This document shows, one piece after another, positions 14,647-21,389 of a stretch of DNA of 27,552 bases. A program made the position numbers and the translations under genes. The DNA is taken from assembly GCA_948571325.1 (NCBI GenBank), contig CAOZKB010000003.1:1-27552 (forward strand), in the 5' to 3' direction. This DNA is from an uncultured Candidatus Saccharibacteria bacterium. Lineage in GTDB: Bacteria > Patescibacteriota > Saccharimonadia > Saccharimonadales > Saccharimonadaceae. The notes beneath the pieces were generated by a model. The model was not told where the DNA came from. It did not search any database and saw nothing but the letters and a program-made list of their open reading frames with translations. Within the stretch, counting starts at the first letter, position 1. Each line of letters starts with the position of its first letter.

Positions 14647-16443
14647 ATGTCAATTATTAAGCCTAAAGTAATATCACCGAAATATCGTTTGAGATTATTT
14701 GGATATTACACGCCTATCCGAACACTTGGCTACATAGCCGTAAGCGGAACTATGTTGCTAGCGCTCTCCCTCCTCTCCCCTCATTGTTATAATAATACTT
14801 ATGCTAATGATGTAACCTCACGCACTATCATTACCCCCTCCGTTTCCATTGCTATGACAGAACCTGGTAGTATAGACATTACACCAAGTGGTGATGGGCA
14901 GTTTGGAGCAGTGAGCTCCAAACTGCAAGTAGCTACCACGAATAGCGCAGGGTATAGCATTTACCTTAACACTCTGGACCAGACTAATGCTATGGTGAAT
15001 GTGAATGGTAATAATAAGCTAAGTATCCAGGCAATTGACAGTGAGCAGAGACCGAGTGACTTTAAGGCTAACACTTGGGGATTTGCCTTGACGCGGGATG
15101 GAAGTAATACAGGTGAGAGTCCTGCGCTTACCAATCTACTTTACCAACCAGCCCCTACTACTTCTAGTCTAGTTACTTCCATCCCCCGCGCGACAGAAAC
15201 TGATACTTATACTTTAGCCTTTGGTGCTAACATAGACACTAGCCTGCCCACTGGGCAATATGCTAATACAGTCTTAGTTTCTGTCGTGGCAAATCCCCAA
15301 ACAATTCGTACTTTGAGCGATCTCACGTATATGCAGGAAATGTCTACGCTTTCTTGTGAGAATTCTAGCCTACACGAGACTAAACAACTCATAGACCTGA
15401 GAGACAATAAAGACTATTGGGTAGCTAAGCTTGCGGATGGGAATTGTTGGATGACGCAGAATCTTGCATTGGATTTAAATGAGAAGACGCTGCCGTTGAA
15501 ACCGGAGAGTTCGGATGTAAGCCGGGAGTGGGGACCAGAAACATACACTGAAACCACGGTTCCAACAAAACCAGCAGGAGAAATTAATCTTTACGCCGAA
15601 AGATCCTGGAATCTTGGCAAATATGTCCTAGCCACACCTAATCGAAGCGTAGCCTGCGGCTCAGCTCCAACTGCCGAATCTCCAGAGGACAGTACCGCTC
15701 ATTCCGTTCGCCCCAACCAAACCATTGGCCAAAACTGCGATGATGCAGTTGATGTTAGCAGCGCTAATTGGAGCCCCACTTTCAATTCCGCCGAAGATGG
15801 TTACGATCGCACCTGGTCGGGGACCAACTATAATTACTACACTAAAAAACGTGAGCCTTATACCTATACTGGATTAGTGACGATTGATAAAGCCAACCAA
15901 ACCTACGACGCGCATTACCTCTTCGGTCACTACTACCAATGGAACACGGCAGCAGCTGGTACCGGCGGAGAGAATATTTCCAGCCCAGAAAGCGCCAATA
16001 ACGATTCAACTGCCTTAGTTAATGCTCAAGATTCGATTTGCCCGAAAGGCTGGCGATTACCGACCTCTGGTCTAAACTCCACTGGATACCCATACGACTT
16101 AGACGATAGTTTTTATCAACTTTTATTAGCCTATGGTTACCCAGAATCCTCTGCATACATTCCTAACAATGGTAATGGTTATACCCAAATTCTCCAAGGT
16201 ACAGCTATCGGGCAAGCACATCAAAACATCGCCGAAAGCCCCATGTATTTCGTACGTGATGGCTACCTCAGCTTCTGGCATATCGCCCTAAGATCTATCG
16301 GCATTACCCACATTGAATGGTCCGGTACGGCGGCTACTAGTAATTTATCAGCATATTCTTTTGTGTTTGACAGCCTAAACATCAAGCCAGCAGAACCTAA
16401 CCGGCGCGCTTACGGTCAATCCGTCCGTTGCCTTGCTTACTAA
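14647..16443 (+). CDS. Surface protein with N-terminal membrane segment and C-terminal FISUMP domain
   Basis: The product is 598 aa. A basic N-terminus precedes one hydrophobic helix (about residues 28-45), a signal peptide or anchor. Residues about 64-215 form a first extracellular domain, starting VSIAMTEPGSIDITPSGDGQ and including WGFALTRDG and LPTGQYANTVLVSVVA. Residues about 224-598 match the FISUMP (Fib_succ_major) domain: DNKDYWVAKLADGNCWMTQNL, CPKGWRLPT at 465-473, SPMYFVRDGY, and the terminal GQSVRC. FISUMP proteins are secreted and thought to act at the cell surface; the ligand is unknown. In an episymbiont this could be host contact (inference). GGAGGA lies 6 nt before the ATG. The gene follows structured RNA copy 2 and is convergent with prmC. 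Confidence 0.9.
   Translation: MSIIKPKVISPKYRLRLFGYYTPIRTLGYIAVSGTMLLALSLLSPHCYNNTYANDVTSRTIITPSVSIAMTEPGSIDITPSGDGQFGAVSSKLQVATTNSAGYSIYLNTLDQTNAMVNVNGNNKLSIQAIDSEQRPSDFKANTWGFALTRDGSNTGESPALTNLLYQPAPTTSSLVTSIPRATETDTYTLAFGANIDTSLPTGQYANTVLVSVVANPQTIRTLSDLTYMQEMSTLSCENSSLHETKQLIDLRDNKDYWVAKLADGNCWMTQNLALDLNEKTLPLKPESSDVSREWGPETYTETTVPTKPAGEINLYAERSWNLGKYVLATPNRSVACGSAPTAESPEDSTAHSVRPNQTIGQNCDDAVDVSSANWSPTFNSAEDGYDRTWSGTNYNYYTKKREPYTYTGLVTIDKANQTYDAHYLFGHYYQWNTAAAGTGGENISSPESANNDSTALVNAQDSICPKGWRLPTSGLNSTGYPYDLDDSFYQLLLAYGYPESSAYIPNNGNGYTQILQGTAIGQAHQNIAESPMYFVRDGYLSFWHIALRSIGITHIEWSGTAATSNLSAYSFVFDSLNIKPAEPNRRAYGQSVRCLAY
14898..14926 (+). repeat. Perfect inverted repeat inside coding sequence
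   Basis: GCAGTTTGGAGC and GCTCCAAACTGC form 12-bp arms around the loop AGTGA. The same hairpin occurs at 27521-27547 in the paralogous gene, with one loop difference (AGTGA versus GGTGA). Confidence 0.9.
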
Positions 16444-16460
16444 TCAATAAAAACAAACAC

Positions 16461-16475
16461 TGGACTATTAGTCCA
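16461..16475 (-). terminator. Weak terminator between convergent surface-protein gene and prmC
   Basis: TGGACT-ATT-AGTCCA forms a 6-bp hairpin. On the minus strand it is followed by GTGTTTGTTTTT after the prmC stop. On the plus strand it follows the surface gene with only a short A/C tract, so it fits the minus strand better. Confidence 0.5.
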
Positions 16476-16483
16476 CAAAAATC

Positions 16484-17320
16484 TTACCAATTAGCCTCCA
16501 ATACCGTCCCAAACTCCTCCTCACGCACCACCAAAAACCCATATTTTTGCACCATTTTACGCATTTCCGACCTCTGACACGGATCAATCTCCAAAACCGC
16601 CGTCCTTGCTACCTTTTTAATCACAAGCTGTTCTAGCAGCCTTTCGTAAGCTCCTAGGCCCTGTTTTGGCGCATATAAAGCCATTTTTGGCTCAAAATTC
16701 AAGCTTTTTCGGTCCAGCCAACCCCAATTCTCATCCACATACGGCAAATTTGCCACCAAAATATCAAATTTTGCCCCTTTCGGCACATTTTTCAACAAAT
16801 CACCCTGCAAGAACTTCACTTTCGCCCCTAAATTCTGCGCATTTTTACGCGCCACCACCAAGGCTTCTTCCGACAAATCCGTCGCCACTATCTCCGCATC
16901 AGAAAACCCCATTTTCGCCAGCTCAAGCGCCAAAGTCACCGCAATACACCCGCTCCCCGTACCGATCTCCAAAATTCGCAAATCGCCTTGAACATCATTC
17001 AGACGTCCTAGCACCAAATCCACCACCCCCTCCGTCTCCGGGCGGGGAACTAGCACTTCCGAATTCACTGTGAAATTACGCCCATAAAACTCCCGATATC
17101 CCAAAATATACGCTAAAGGCTCCCCAGATGCTCGTCGCACCAACATTTCTTCCAGCTCTCGACAATTTTTTGGCGCAATTTCCGCCTCCGCATGCGCCAC
17201 CAGATAACTCCGATCTACTCCCGCCGGTAAATCATCCTGCAGCCCTGCTAACAAAATCAACTCCGCATCCAACGCATCAATCCGTTTCTTTGCCAACTTC
17301 AACCACTCACCAATCTTCAT
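16484..17320 (-). CDS. prmC: Release factor glutamine N5-methyltransferase (PrmC)
   Basis: The 278-aa enzyme methylates the Gln of the GGQ motif in release factors, using S-adenosylmethionine. The N-terminal substrate-binding domain ends with LGYREFYGRNFTVNSEVLVPRPETE. The SAM site is EIGTGSGCIAV (118-128), and the catalytic NPPY motif appears as NLPYV (191-195), a tolerated variant. Its substrate gene prfA lies upstream on the same strand, but an unrelated gene with its own promoter sits between them, so the usual prfA-prmC operon is split. The -10 (TGTTATAAT, 17328-17336) ends 7 nt before the ATG and there is no Shine-Dalgarno, implying a leaderless mRNA. Confidence 0.95.
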   Translation of the reverse strand: MKIGEWLKLAKKRIDALDAELILLAGLQDDLPAGVDRSYLVAHAEAEIAPKNCRELEEMLVRRASGEPLAYILGYREFYGRNFTVNSEVLVPRPETEGVVDLVLGRLNDVQGDLRILEIGTGSGCIAVTLALELAKMGFSDAEIVATDLSEEALVVARKNAQNLGAKVKFLQGDLLKNVPKGAKFDILVANLPYVDENWGWLDRKSLNFEPKMALYAPKQGLGAYERLLEQLVIKKVARTAVLEIDPCQRSEMRKMVQKYGFLVVREEEFGTVLEANW

Positions 17321-17327
17321 AACTCAT

Positions 17328-17336
17328 ATTATAACA
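17328..17336 (-). promoter_or_regulatory. prmC promoter, leaderless geometry
   Basis: TGTTATAAT on the minus strand, 7 nt before the ATG at 17320, directly after the terminator of the preceding gene. Confidence 0.65.
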
Positions 17337-17340
17337 TAAA

Positions 17341-17365
17341 AATACCCCCAATTCCGGGGGGTATT
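17341..17365 (-). terminator. Intrinsic terminator after the gene at 17371-18408
   Basis: AATACCCCC and GGGGGTATT form a perfect 9-bp stem with a 7-nt loop, 6 nt past the stop codon. On the minus strand the stem ends in TATT and runs on into TTTATG. Confidence 0.85.
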
Positions 17366-17370
17366 CCTCA

Positions 17371-18408
17371 TTAAGCTTGAATTTTTAAGTTATGTTTCTT
17401 ACCAAACACTTTGACTGACAGCCTAAATGTTTTTCCTGCGCATACGTCTTTCATTCCGTCTAGCAGCACTAACATTGTTGCCTGCTCTTCGGGAGTTGCT
17501 ACCTGATCCATTTTTGCTCGCAAACTATCCAAATCAAGCACCTTCTTACGCATCTTCAAACTTTTGTACTGCTGCATAAATGCCTTAATCTCAGCATCCT
17601 CATCTTGTCGATGGAGTAATTCCAACCAATGTTCTTTATGACCCAACCGACGGTTCATTGTCACGTAACTTGCCGTTCCAATTTCCTTAGTACATTGCGC
17701 CATCTGTTCCCCAGTCGGCAATTCGTTATCTTTTAGCTTCAAATGCGCTCTAATTCGTCGCAAGTCATCAAGCAACACTTCTACAGGTATCTGATCATTA
17801 TGACCCCTCTTGCACTGCAAATCATACACCTCATTACAAGCCATGCGCTCTTCTATCCTGAGCCGCCGTGTTTCTTCCTCAATTTCCCTTAGCACGATTT
17901 CTTTCGTTTCCGTAGTAGCCTTCCGATAACATCGAATATACCTCAGCCATTTTTTCTTTGGACCCAAACGATTCCTAAACACCGTCGGCCACGGTGTATG
18001 CAGGATTGGCGCACATGCTCGAATCTGCGAATTAGTCGGCACTACATTAATATCGCCGTAATATTCCTGAATCTTAATTAAAGCCTGCAAAAGATCCTCC
18101 AGACTATGCTTACATACCGCAGAAAAATCTCGGTTAATAATCTGCAGACGCCTTTGGTCCGACTGCCGTTTCTCCTGATCGCATTCATCCAGGAATTTAT
18201 CTAGCTCAGCCAAAGCCGTAGTCCAATTCGAAAAAACCTGAAGGATCGTTTGCGCCTCATTCGGCCATTCGCTCTTTAATAGCCACCAGTCCAAACTACA
18301 GTCATTCTCATCATAAAGCTCCGCTAGCCAAGTCAGCCACATCCTTTCCGCAAACGAGTGCTGGGCATGCATAATCTTCACCCCATTACATTTTTCTGCT
18401 TTTTGCAT
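17371..18408 (-). CDS. Unknown protein with two repeats resembling HNH-associated DNA-binding repeats
   Basis: The 345-aa soluble, charged protein has an internal duplication. Residues about 102-158 and 209-266 align around L-x-x-L-x-(K/R)I, then PT-x-x-Q(I/M), then RLG-x-K-x-x-WL. This spacing resembles the homing-endonuclease-associated repeat (HNH_repeat-type) found beside nuclease domains, so DNA binding is plausible. No HNH, GIY-YIG or other nuclease motif is visible, and I cannot name the family. The start at 18408 is supported by GGAAGGGA upstream; an in-frame Met lies 12 codons later. It has its own promoter of the repeat-module type, a structured leader and a strong terminator, and sits between prfA and prmC. 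Confidence 0.82.
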   Translation of the reverse strand: MQKAEKCNGVKIMHAQHSFAERMWLTWLAELYDENDCSLDWWLLKSEWPNEAQTILQVFSNWTTALAELDKFLDECDQEKRQSDQRRLQIINRDFSAVCKHSLEDLLQALIKIQEYYGDINVVPTNSQIRACAPILHTPWPTVFRNRLGPKKKWLRYIRCYRKATTETKEIVLREIEEETRRLRIEERMACNEVYDLQCKRGHNDQIPVEVLLDDLRRIRAHLKLKDNELPTGEQMAQCTKEIGTASYVTMNRRLGHKEHWLELLHRQDEDAEIKAFMQQYKSLKMRKKVLDLDSLRAKMDQVATPEEQATMLVLLDGMKDVCAGKTFRLSVKVFGKKHNLKIQA

Positions 18409-18537
18409 TCAAATCCCTTCCTTTCCATACGTCAATACACACTCAAAAATCCAAAACTCAATTTTAAGCAACTAAACCGCATCTTATTTTTACGCTGTAA
18501 AAATAAGGCTTAATCTATTAAGCCTCCACGGTATATA
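18409..18537 (-). promoter_or_regulatory. Structured 5' leader with two abutting perfect hairpins
   Basis: Hairpin A, AGGCTTAA-TAGA-TTAAGCCT (18506-18525, 8 bp), is followed on the transcript by TATTTTTAC, a terminator shape. That same U-rich tract is the 5' arm of hairpin B, CTTATTTTTAC-AGC-GTAAAAATAAG (18483-18507, 11 bp). B could therefore hide the U-tract of A. The two share 2 nt. The ribosome-binding site is near 18415-18423. Confidence 0.6.
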
Positions 18538-18542
18538 CTTCC

Positions 18543-18571
18543 ATTATAGCACACATTACTCAAAAAGTCAA
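18543..18571 (-). promoter_or_regulatory. Promoter of unknown gene at 17371-18408 (repeat module)
   Basis: The minus strand reads TTGACT (18571-18566), a 17-nt spacer ending in TGTGC, and TATAAT (18548-18543). It is part of the 43-nt sequence shared with 13067-13109. Confidence 0.78.
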
Positions 18572-18619
18572 TAGAAAAACCGCAAAATCACCATTTTTCA
18601 CGTATTACGCAAGCAAAAA

Positions 18620-19663
18620 TCACTCCACCCCAGCCCGTTCCGCTTTCATCAACTCCTGTACTAGGTCCTCAATATCCCCATCCATCGCCGCCCCAATATT
18701 CGAACGCGAATAATGAATCCGGTGATCAGTAATCCTGTCTTGCGGGAAATTATAAGTCCGAATTTTCTCACTCCGATCACCCGAACCAATCAAAGATTTT
18801 CGCGCATCACTCGCCGCTTGTCGTTCCTCTTGTGCTTTTTTCTCCAACAATCGACTCCTCAACACCGTCATTGCCTTCACCCGATTTTGTTGCTGCGAAC
18901 GTTCATCTTGCATCGCCACTACAATTCCTGTAGGCAAATGCGTAATGCGCACCGCCGAATCTGTCGTATTTACCCCCTGTCCGCCGTGACCACCAGAACG
19001 ATAAATGTCAATCCTCAAATCTTCCGGCTTAATTTCCAAATCCGTCTCGCTCGCCTCCGGTAGCACTGCCACCGTCGCCGTCGAAGTATGAATCCGCCCC
19101 TGCGACTCTGTTACCGGCACTCGCTGTACGCGATGCACGCCCCCCTCAAATTTCAACTGTCCATACGGCCGCTCACCCGTCACCTTAAACACCACTTCTT
19201 TCATACCGCCCGCTTCATTCTCATTCTGCGAGATTAGTTCGGTTTTAAAGCCACATTTCTCCGCATAACGCAAATACATCCGATATAATTCCCCTGCAAA
19301 CAGGGAAGCTTCATCACCACCCGCCCCTGCGCGAATTTCCATAATTGCCGGTTTACCATCCGCCGGATCCCGCGGCAATAATTTCTCCTCCAGTGCCGCA
19401 TTCAATTTATCAATCTTCAGTCCTAAATTCCGCACATCCTCTCGCGCCATTTCACCTAATTCTGGATCGTTTATCAACTCGGTCGCTTCCTCCAAATTCC
19501 GCTTCGCTTGTTCAATCCGCTTCACCAAGTCCAAGATCTCATTCAACTCCGCCAAACGCCGTGATTTTTCTGCAAAATCTGGCGCCACAAATGCCTCCGG
19601 CTGCGCCAAAAAGCCCTCAATCTCTTGCTTTTCTTGCTCAAACTTCTGGAAATCCTGTTTCAT
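18620..19663 (-). CDS. prfA: Peptide chain release factor 1 (RF1)
   Basis: The product is 347 aa, slightly shorter than typical RF1 (about 360). The stop-codon recognition tripeptide is PVT (183-185) in RVPVTESQGRIHTS, the RF1 type that reads UAA and UAG; RF2 would have SPF. The peptidyl-hydrolysis motif GGQ is at 227-229 in SGGHGGQGVN. The C-terminal region DERSQQQNRVKAMTVLRSRL and RTYNFPQDRITDHRI is typical. Its Gln is the target of PrmC encoded at 16484. The extended -10 (TGATATAAT, 19671-19679) ends 7 nt before the ATG and there is no Shine-Dalgarno, so the mRNA is probably leaderless. Confidence 0.97.
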   Translation of the reverse strand: MKQDFQKFEQEKQEIEGFLAQPEAFVAPDFAEKSRRLAELNEILDLVKRIEQAKRNLEEATELINDPELGEMAREDVRNLGLKIDKLNAALEEKLLPRDPADGKPAIMEIRAGAGGDEASLFAGELYRMYLRYAEKCGFKTELISQNENEAGGMKEVVFKVTGERPYGQLKFEGGVHRVQRVPVTESQGRIHTSTATVAVLPEASETDLEIKPEDLRIDIYRSGGHGGQGVNTTDSAVRITHLPTGIVVAMQDERSQQQNRVKAMTVLRSRLLEKKAQEERQAASDARKSLIGSGDRSEKIRTYNFPQDRITDHRIHYSRSNIGAAMDGDIEDLVQELMKAERAGVE

Positions 19664-19670
19664 CTATGCT

Positions 19671-19679
19671 ATTATATCA
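19671..19679 (-). promoter_or_regulatory. prfA promoter, leaderless geometry
   Basis: TGATATAAT on the minus strand, followed by AGCATAG and the ATG at 19663. Confidence 0.65.
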
Positions 19680-19700
19680 CACAGAGGGGAATCATCAAAA

Positions 19701-19749
19701 GGTCTCTTGGCTCAGTGACTAGAGCATTCGCATTTTCAAATTGACGAAT
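19701..19749 (+). pseudogene. tRNA-like 5' fragment (degenerate)
   Basis: The sequence has a D-arm-like GGCTCAGTGACTAGAGC preceded by GGTCTCTT, resembling the 5' half of the nearby tRNA. It then has ATTCG...CGAAT with a 14-nt loop instead of a 7-nt anticodon loop, and no T-arm or 3' acceptor strand. It cannot form a functional cloverleaf. I read it as a remnant of a tRNA copy. Confidence 0.4.
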
Positions 19750-19762
19750 GAAAAGTATTTTA

Positions 19763-19857
19763 CATTTATGGTGGGGTTCCTTAGCTCAGTTGGCTAGAGC
19801 GTACGATTCACATTCGTAAGGTCATTGGTTCGAGTCCAATAGGAACCACCATAAATG
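19763..19857 (+). repeat. 12-bp inverted repeat flanking tRNA-Val
   Basis: CATTTATGGTGG (19763-19774) and CCACCATAAATG (19846-19857) are exact reverse complements. They would extend the acceptor stem well beyond the tRNA ends. Confidence 0.8.
19775..19851 (+). tRNA. tRNA-Val (anticodon CAC)
   Basis: A full cloverleaf is visible in 77 nt including encoded CCA. The acceptor GGTTCCT pairs with AGGAACC. The D-arm is GCTCAGTTGGCTAGAGC. The anticodon stem TACGA/TCGTA encloses the loop TTCACAT (anticodon CAC, reading GUG). The variable loop is AGGTC, and the T-arm is ATTGG-TTCGAGT-CCAAT. A TTGACG element at 19741-19746 may be part of its promoter. Confidence 0.93.
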
Positions 19858-19900
19858 CAAAATCTTTTCCGAGCCAATGCCGAAAATTCTGACGCAGACA

Positions 19901-19946
19901 GATTCACATTCGTGAGGTCACAAGTTCGAGCCTTGTAAGAACCACC
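19901..19946 (+). pseudogene. 3' fragment of a tRNA-Val(CAC)-like gene
   Basis: The fragment begins with GATTCACATTCGT, identical to the anticodon region of the intact tRNA, then has AGGTC, a complete T-arm (ACAAG-TTCGAGC-CTTGT) and AAGAACCACC. The 5' half (acceptor, D-arm and 5' anticodon stem) is missing and replaced by unrelated sequence. A break in the anticodon loop followed by a preserved 3' end is what integration at a tRNA attachment site leaves behind. Confidence 0.65.
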
Positions 19947-19994
19947 GAATTTAAAGACTTTTCTTTCAAGCAAATGCAATTTATTCTAATTTTC

Positions 19995-20200
19995 ATGTGC
20001 CCCCCCTTGTCCGTGGGGGATACGTCTATCCTTGGCGCGGTTCGTCTCGGAATCTAGGACTCGATAGCGTCTATTGGTCTACTACTGCCTATCCTACTGC
20101 CTCGGATGCCTACTATCAGGCTTTTGGTAGTGCTAATGTCGTCCCCTCCGGTAACCATTACCGCGCCTTCGCTTTCTCCGTCCGCTGTCTAGTACTGTAG
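19995..20200 (+). pseudogene. Orphan C-terminal FISUMP fragment
   Basis: An open frame encodes about 65 residues ending in FSVRCLVL and a stop. It aligns end to end with the last ~65 residues of the surface protein at 14647 (VRGGYV/VRDGYL, VYWSTTA/IEWSGTA, RAFAFSVRC/RAYGQSVRC). There is no Shine-Dalgarno and no upstream coding part. The only in-frame initiator is a GTG at 19997; the ATG at 19995 is out of frame. The junction is a run of seven Cs (20000-20006), and an eighth C would bring the ATG into frame. It lies 49 nt after the tRNA 3' fragment. I interpret it as the remnant or silent end of a surface-protein gene left by recombination. Confidence 0.7.
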
Positions 20201-20212
20201 GGGAAATTTACT

Positions 20213-20245
20213 AATAAAAAATAGGCGCCATTACTACTCGGCGCC
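20213..20245 (-). terminator. Intrinsic terminator after the membrane-protein gene at 20267
   Basis: GGCGCC repeated at 20224-20229 and 20240-20245 forms a 6-bp stem with a 10-nt loop, followed on the minus strand by TATTTTTTATT. Confidence 0.8.
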
Positions 20246-20266
20246 CACCATCACAACTAACCTCTC

Positions 20267-21115
20267 CTATTCCTCTTCGTACACCTTCAGTATGTCGTCA
20301 GGATCAAAGAAATATACCTCACTTTGGCGTCGCCATACCAATACGAATATAACGAGTCCACCTAGCATAACCGGTAACCCTACGAGTCCAATTATCAGGC
20401 CGTAAGCCAAACCAATATCACACAAGTTCCATAATATCCACCAACTTACGCGATTCAATCCTCCATACAGAGGCTCATCCGCCAAATAGCGAAAAACATA
20501 CACGCCGCCTTGCGGATTATAAACAGCTTCTCTCTCGATCCAATCTACATAATCCATCGTCAGTTGAGTAACTGGAATAAACCGGTCTTCAACAGCAAAG
20601 TTCAACTTATTAAATTCACCCCGCTCGAAGCCTTCTTTAAACCGTAATAAATCCTCCCTTTCTATACACAAAACCAACGCATATTTTGAAAGATCAGTTG
20701 TTGCATTCCCTACATGAAGAATTTGAACCTCATTAGTCTCCTTAGCCACGATACTTCCAGTCCTGGTTAAGCTTAAATCCACAGCACTATCTCGCACTAT
20801 CTCCTCAAGATCCTGGTCAGATAATCGAGAACCACTTAAGTAGCCAGGGTCGTCATAATACCATGCAAATTTTCGATATAACTGACCATAGTTTAGCACC
20901 AATAATACCACCAAAAGCACCGAAACTACCACTCCAGAGAATACTTTACCCAACACCTGTCGAGCAATTTGGCGCCTCTCTAGCACATCGCTGTTTAACC
21001 ATGTCAGACATACAAAAATCCCCAATACATCCAGCCGCTTATGTCCTACCGAATGATATTGATATTCCTCCACACGATGCTCCACACTACTAAGCCTTTC
21101 CTTCAGTTTCATCAT
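20267..21115 (-). CDS. Membrane protein of unknown function
   Basis: The 282-aa product has a charged N-terminal region with coiled-coil character (residues 1-50), one strong membrane helix (about 57-76), a soluble domain of roughly 140 residues that is probably extracytoplasmic, and one or two C-terminal hydrophobic helices (about 220-262). It ends in a short acidic tail. No enzyme motif was recognised. Two ATGs lie in tandem: 21115 (AGGAGGAG 3-5 nt away) and 21112 (better spacing of about 8 nt), so the true start may be one codon later. The gene has its own promoter of the repeat-module type and a leader with a terminator-like hairpin. It is divergent from the glycosyltransferase at 21390. 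Confidence 0.83.
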   Translation of the reverse strand: MMKLKERLSSVEHRVEEYQYHSVGHKRLDVLGIFVCLTWLNSDVLERRQIARQVLGKVFSGVVVSVLLVVLLVLNYGQLYRKFAWYYDDPGYLSGSRLSDQDLEEIVRDSAVDLSLTRTGSIVAKETNEVQILHVGNATTDLSKYALVLCIEREDLLRFKEGFERGEFNKLNFAVEDRFIPVTQLTMDYVDWIEREAVYNPQGGVYVFRYLADEPLYGGLNRVSWWILWNLCDIGLAYGLIIGLVGLPVMLGGLVIFVLVWRRQSEVYFFDPDDILKVYEEE

Positions 21116-21157
21116 TTTCTCCTCCTTTTTATACCAGTCTTCACCTCAGTTATCACC

Positions 21158-21201
21158 AAAAAAACGGGACAGATTAGTCATTTAACTGTCAAGGTGCGAT
21201 A
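21158..21201 (-). promoter_or_regulatory. Terminator-like hairpin and outer pairing in the 5' leader of 20267
   Basis: On the transcript, GACAGTTA and TAATCTGTC form an 8-bp hairpin with one bulge (21190-21168). CCG and seven Us follow (21164-21158), a textbook intrinsic terminator between promoter and gene. TATCGCACC (21201-21193) can pair with GGTGATA (21157-21151), enclosing both hairpin and U-tract. This suggests attenuation. Confidence 0.6.
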
Positions 21202-21220
21202 GACTCAGGTCCATATCTCC

Positions 21221-21249
21221 ATTGTATCACACATTCTCATTTTTGTCAA
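21221..21249 (-). promoter_or_regulatory. Promoter of membrane-protein gene 20267
   Basis: TTGACA (21249-21244), a 17-nt spacer ending in TGTGA, and TACAAT (21226-21221), followed by GGAG. It shares the -35, spacer length, TGTG element and GGA start with the promoters at 13076 and 18571, but is more diverged. Confidence 0.72.
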
Positions 21250-21317
21250 TACAGAATCCATAATTTATGTTATTTTCCCAAAAATTACCCCAAAAATACC
21301 CAAAATCTCTCAAAATA

Positions 21318-21326
21318 TGCTACAAT
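21318..21326 (+). promoter_or_regulatory. Likely promoter of glycosyltransferase 21390
   Basis: TGCTACAAT, an extended -10. The predicted start is near 21333, leaving a UTR of about 57 nt without an evident Shine-Dalgarno. The UTR contains GTCTAAAAAGAC followed by TTTTT (21350-21358), a short terminator-like hairpin. The rest of 21116-21389 holds only this and the divergent promoter. Confidence 0.5.
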
Positions 21327-21389
21327 ATACCCAGTTTGTCGTCTAAAAAGACTTTTTAATATTAACCTTAAGTAAAACTGACTCCGACT

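Noticed and set aside
19794..19979. Minus-strand ORF containing GGSYWTRTNDL-type sequence
   Set aside because: This is the antisense translation of the tRNA-Val gene and its 3' fragment, a common annotation artefact.
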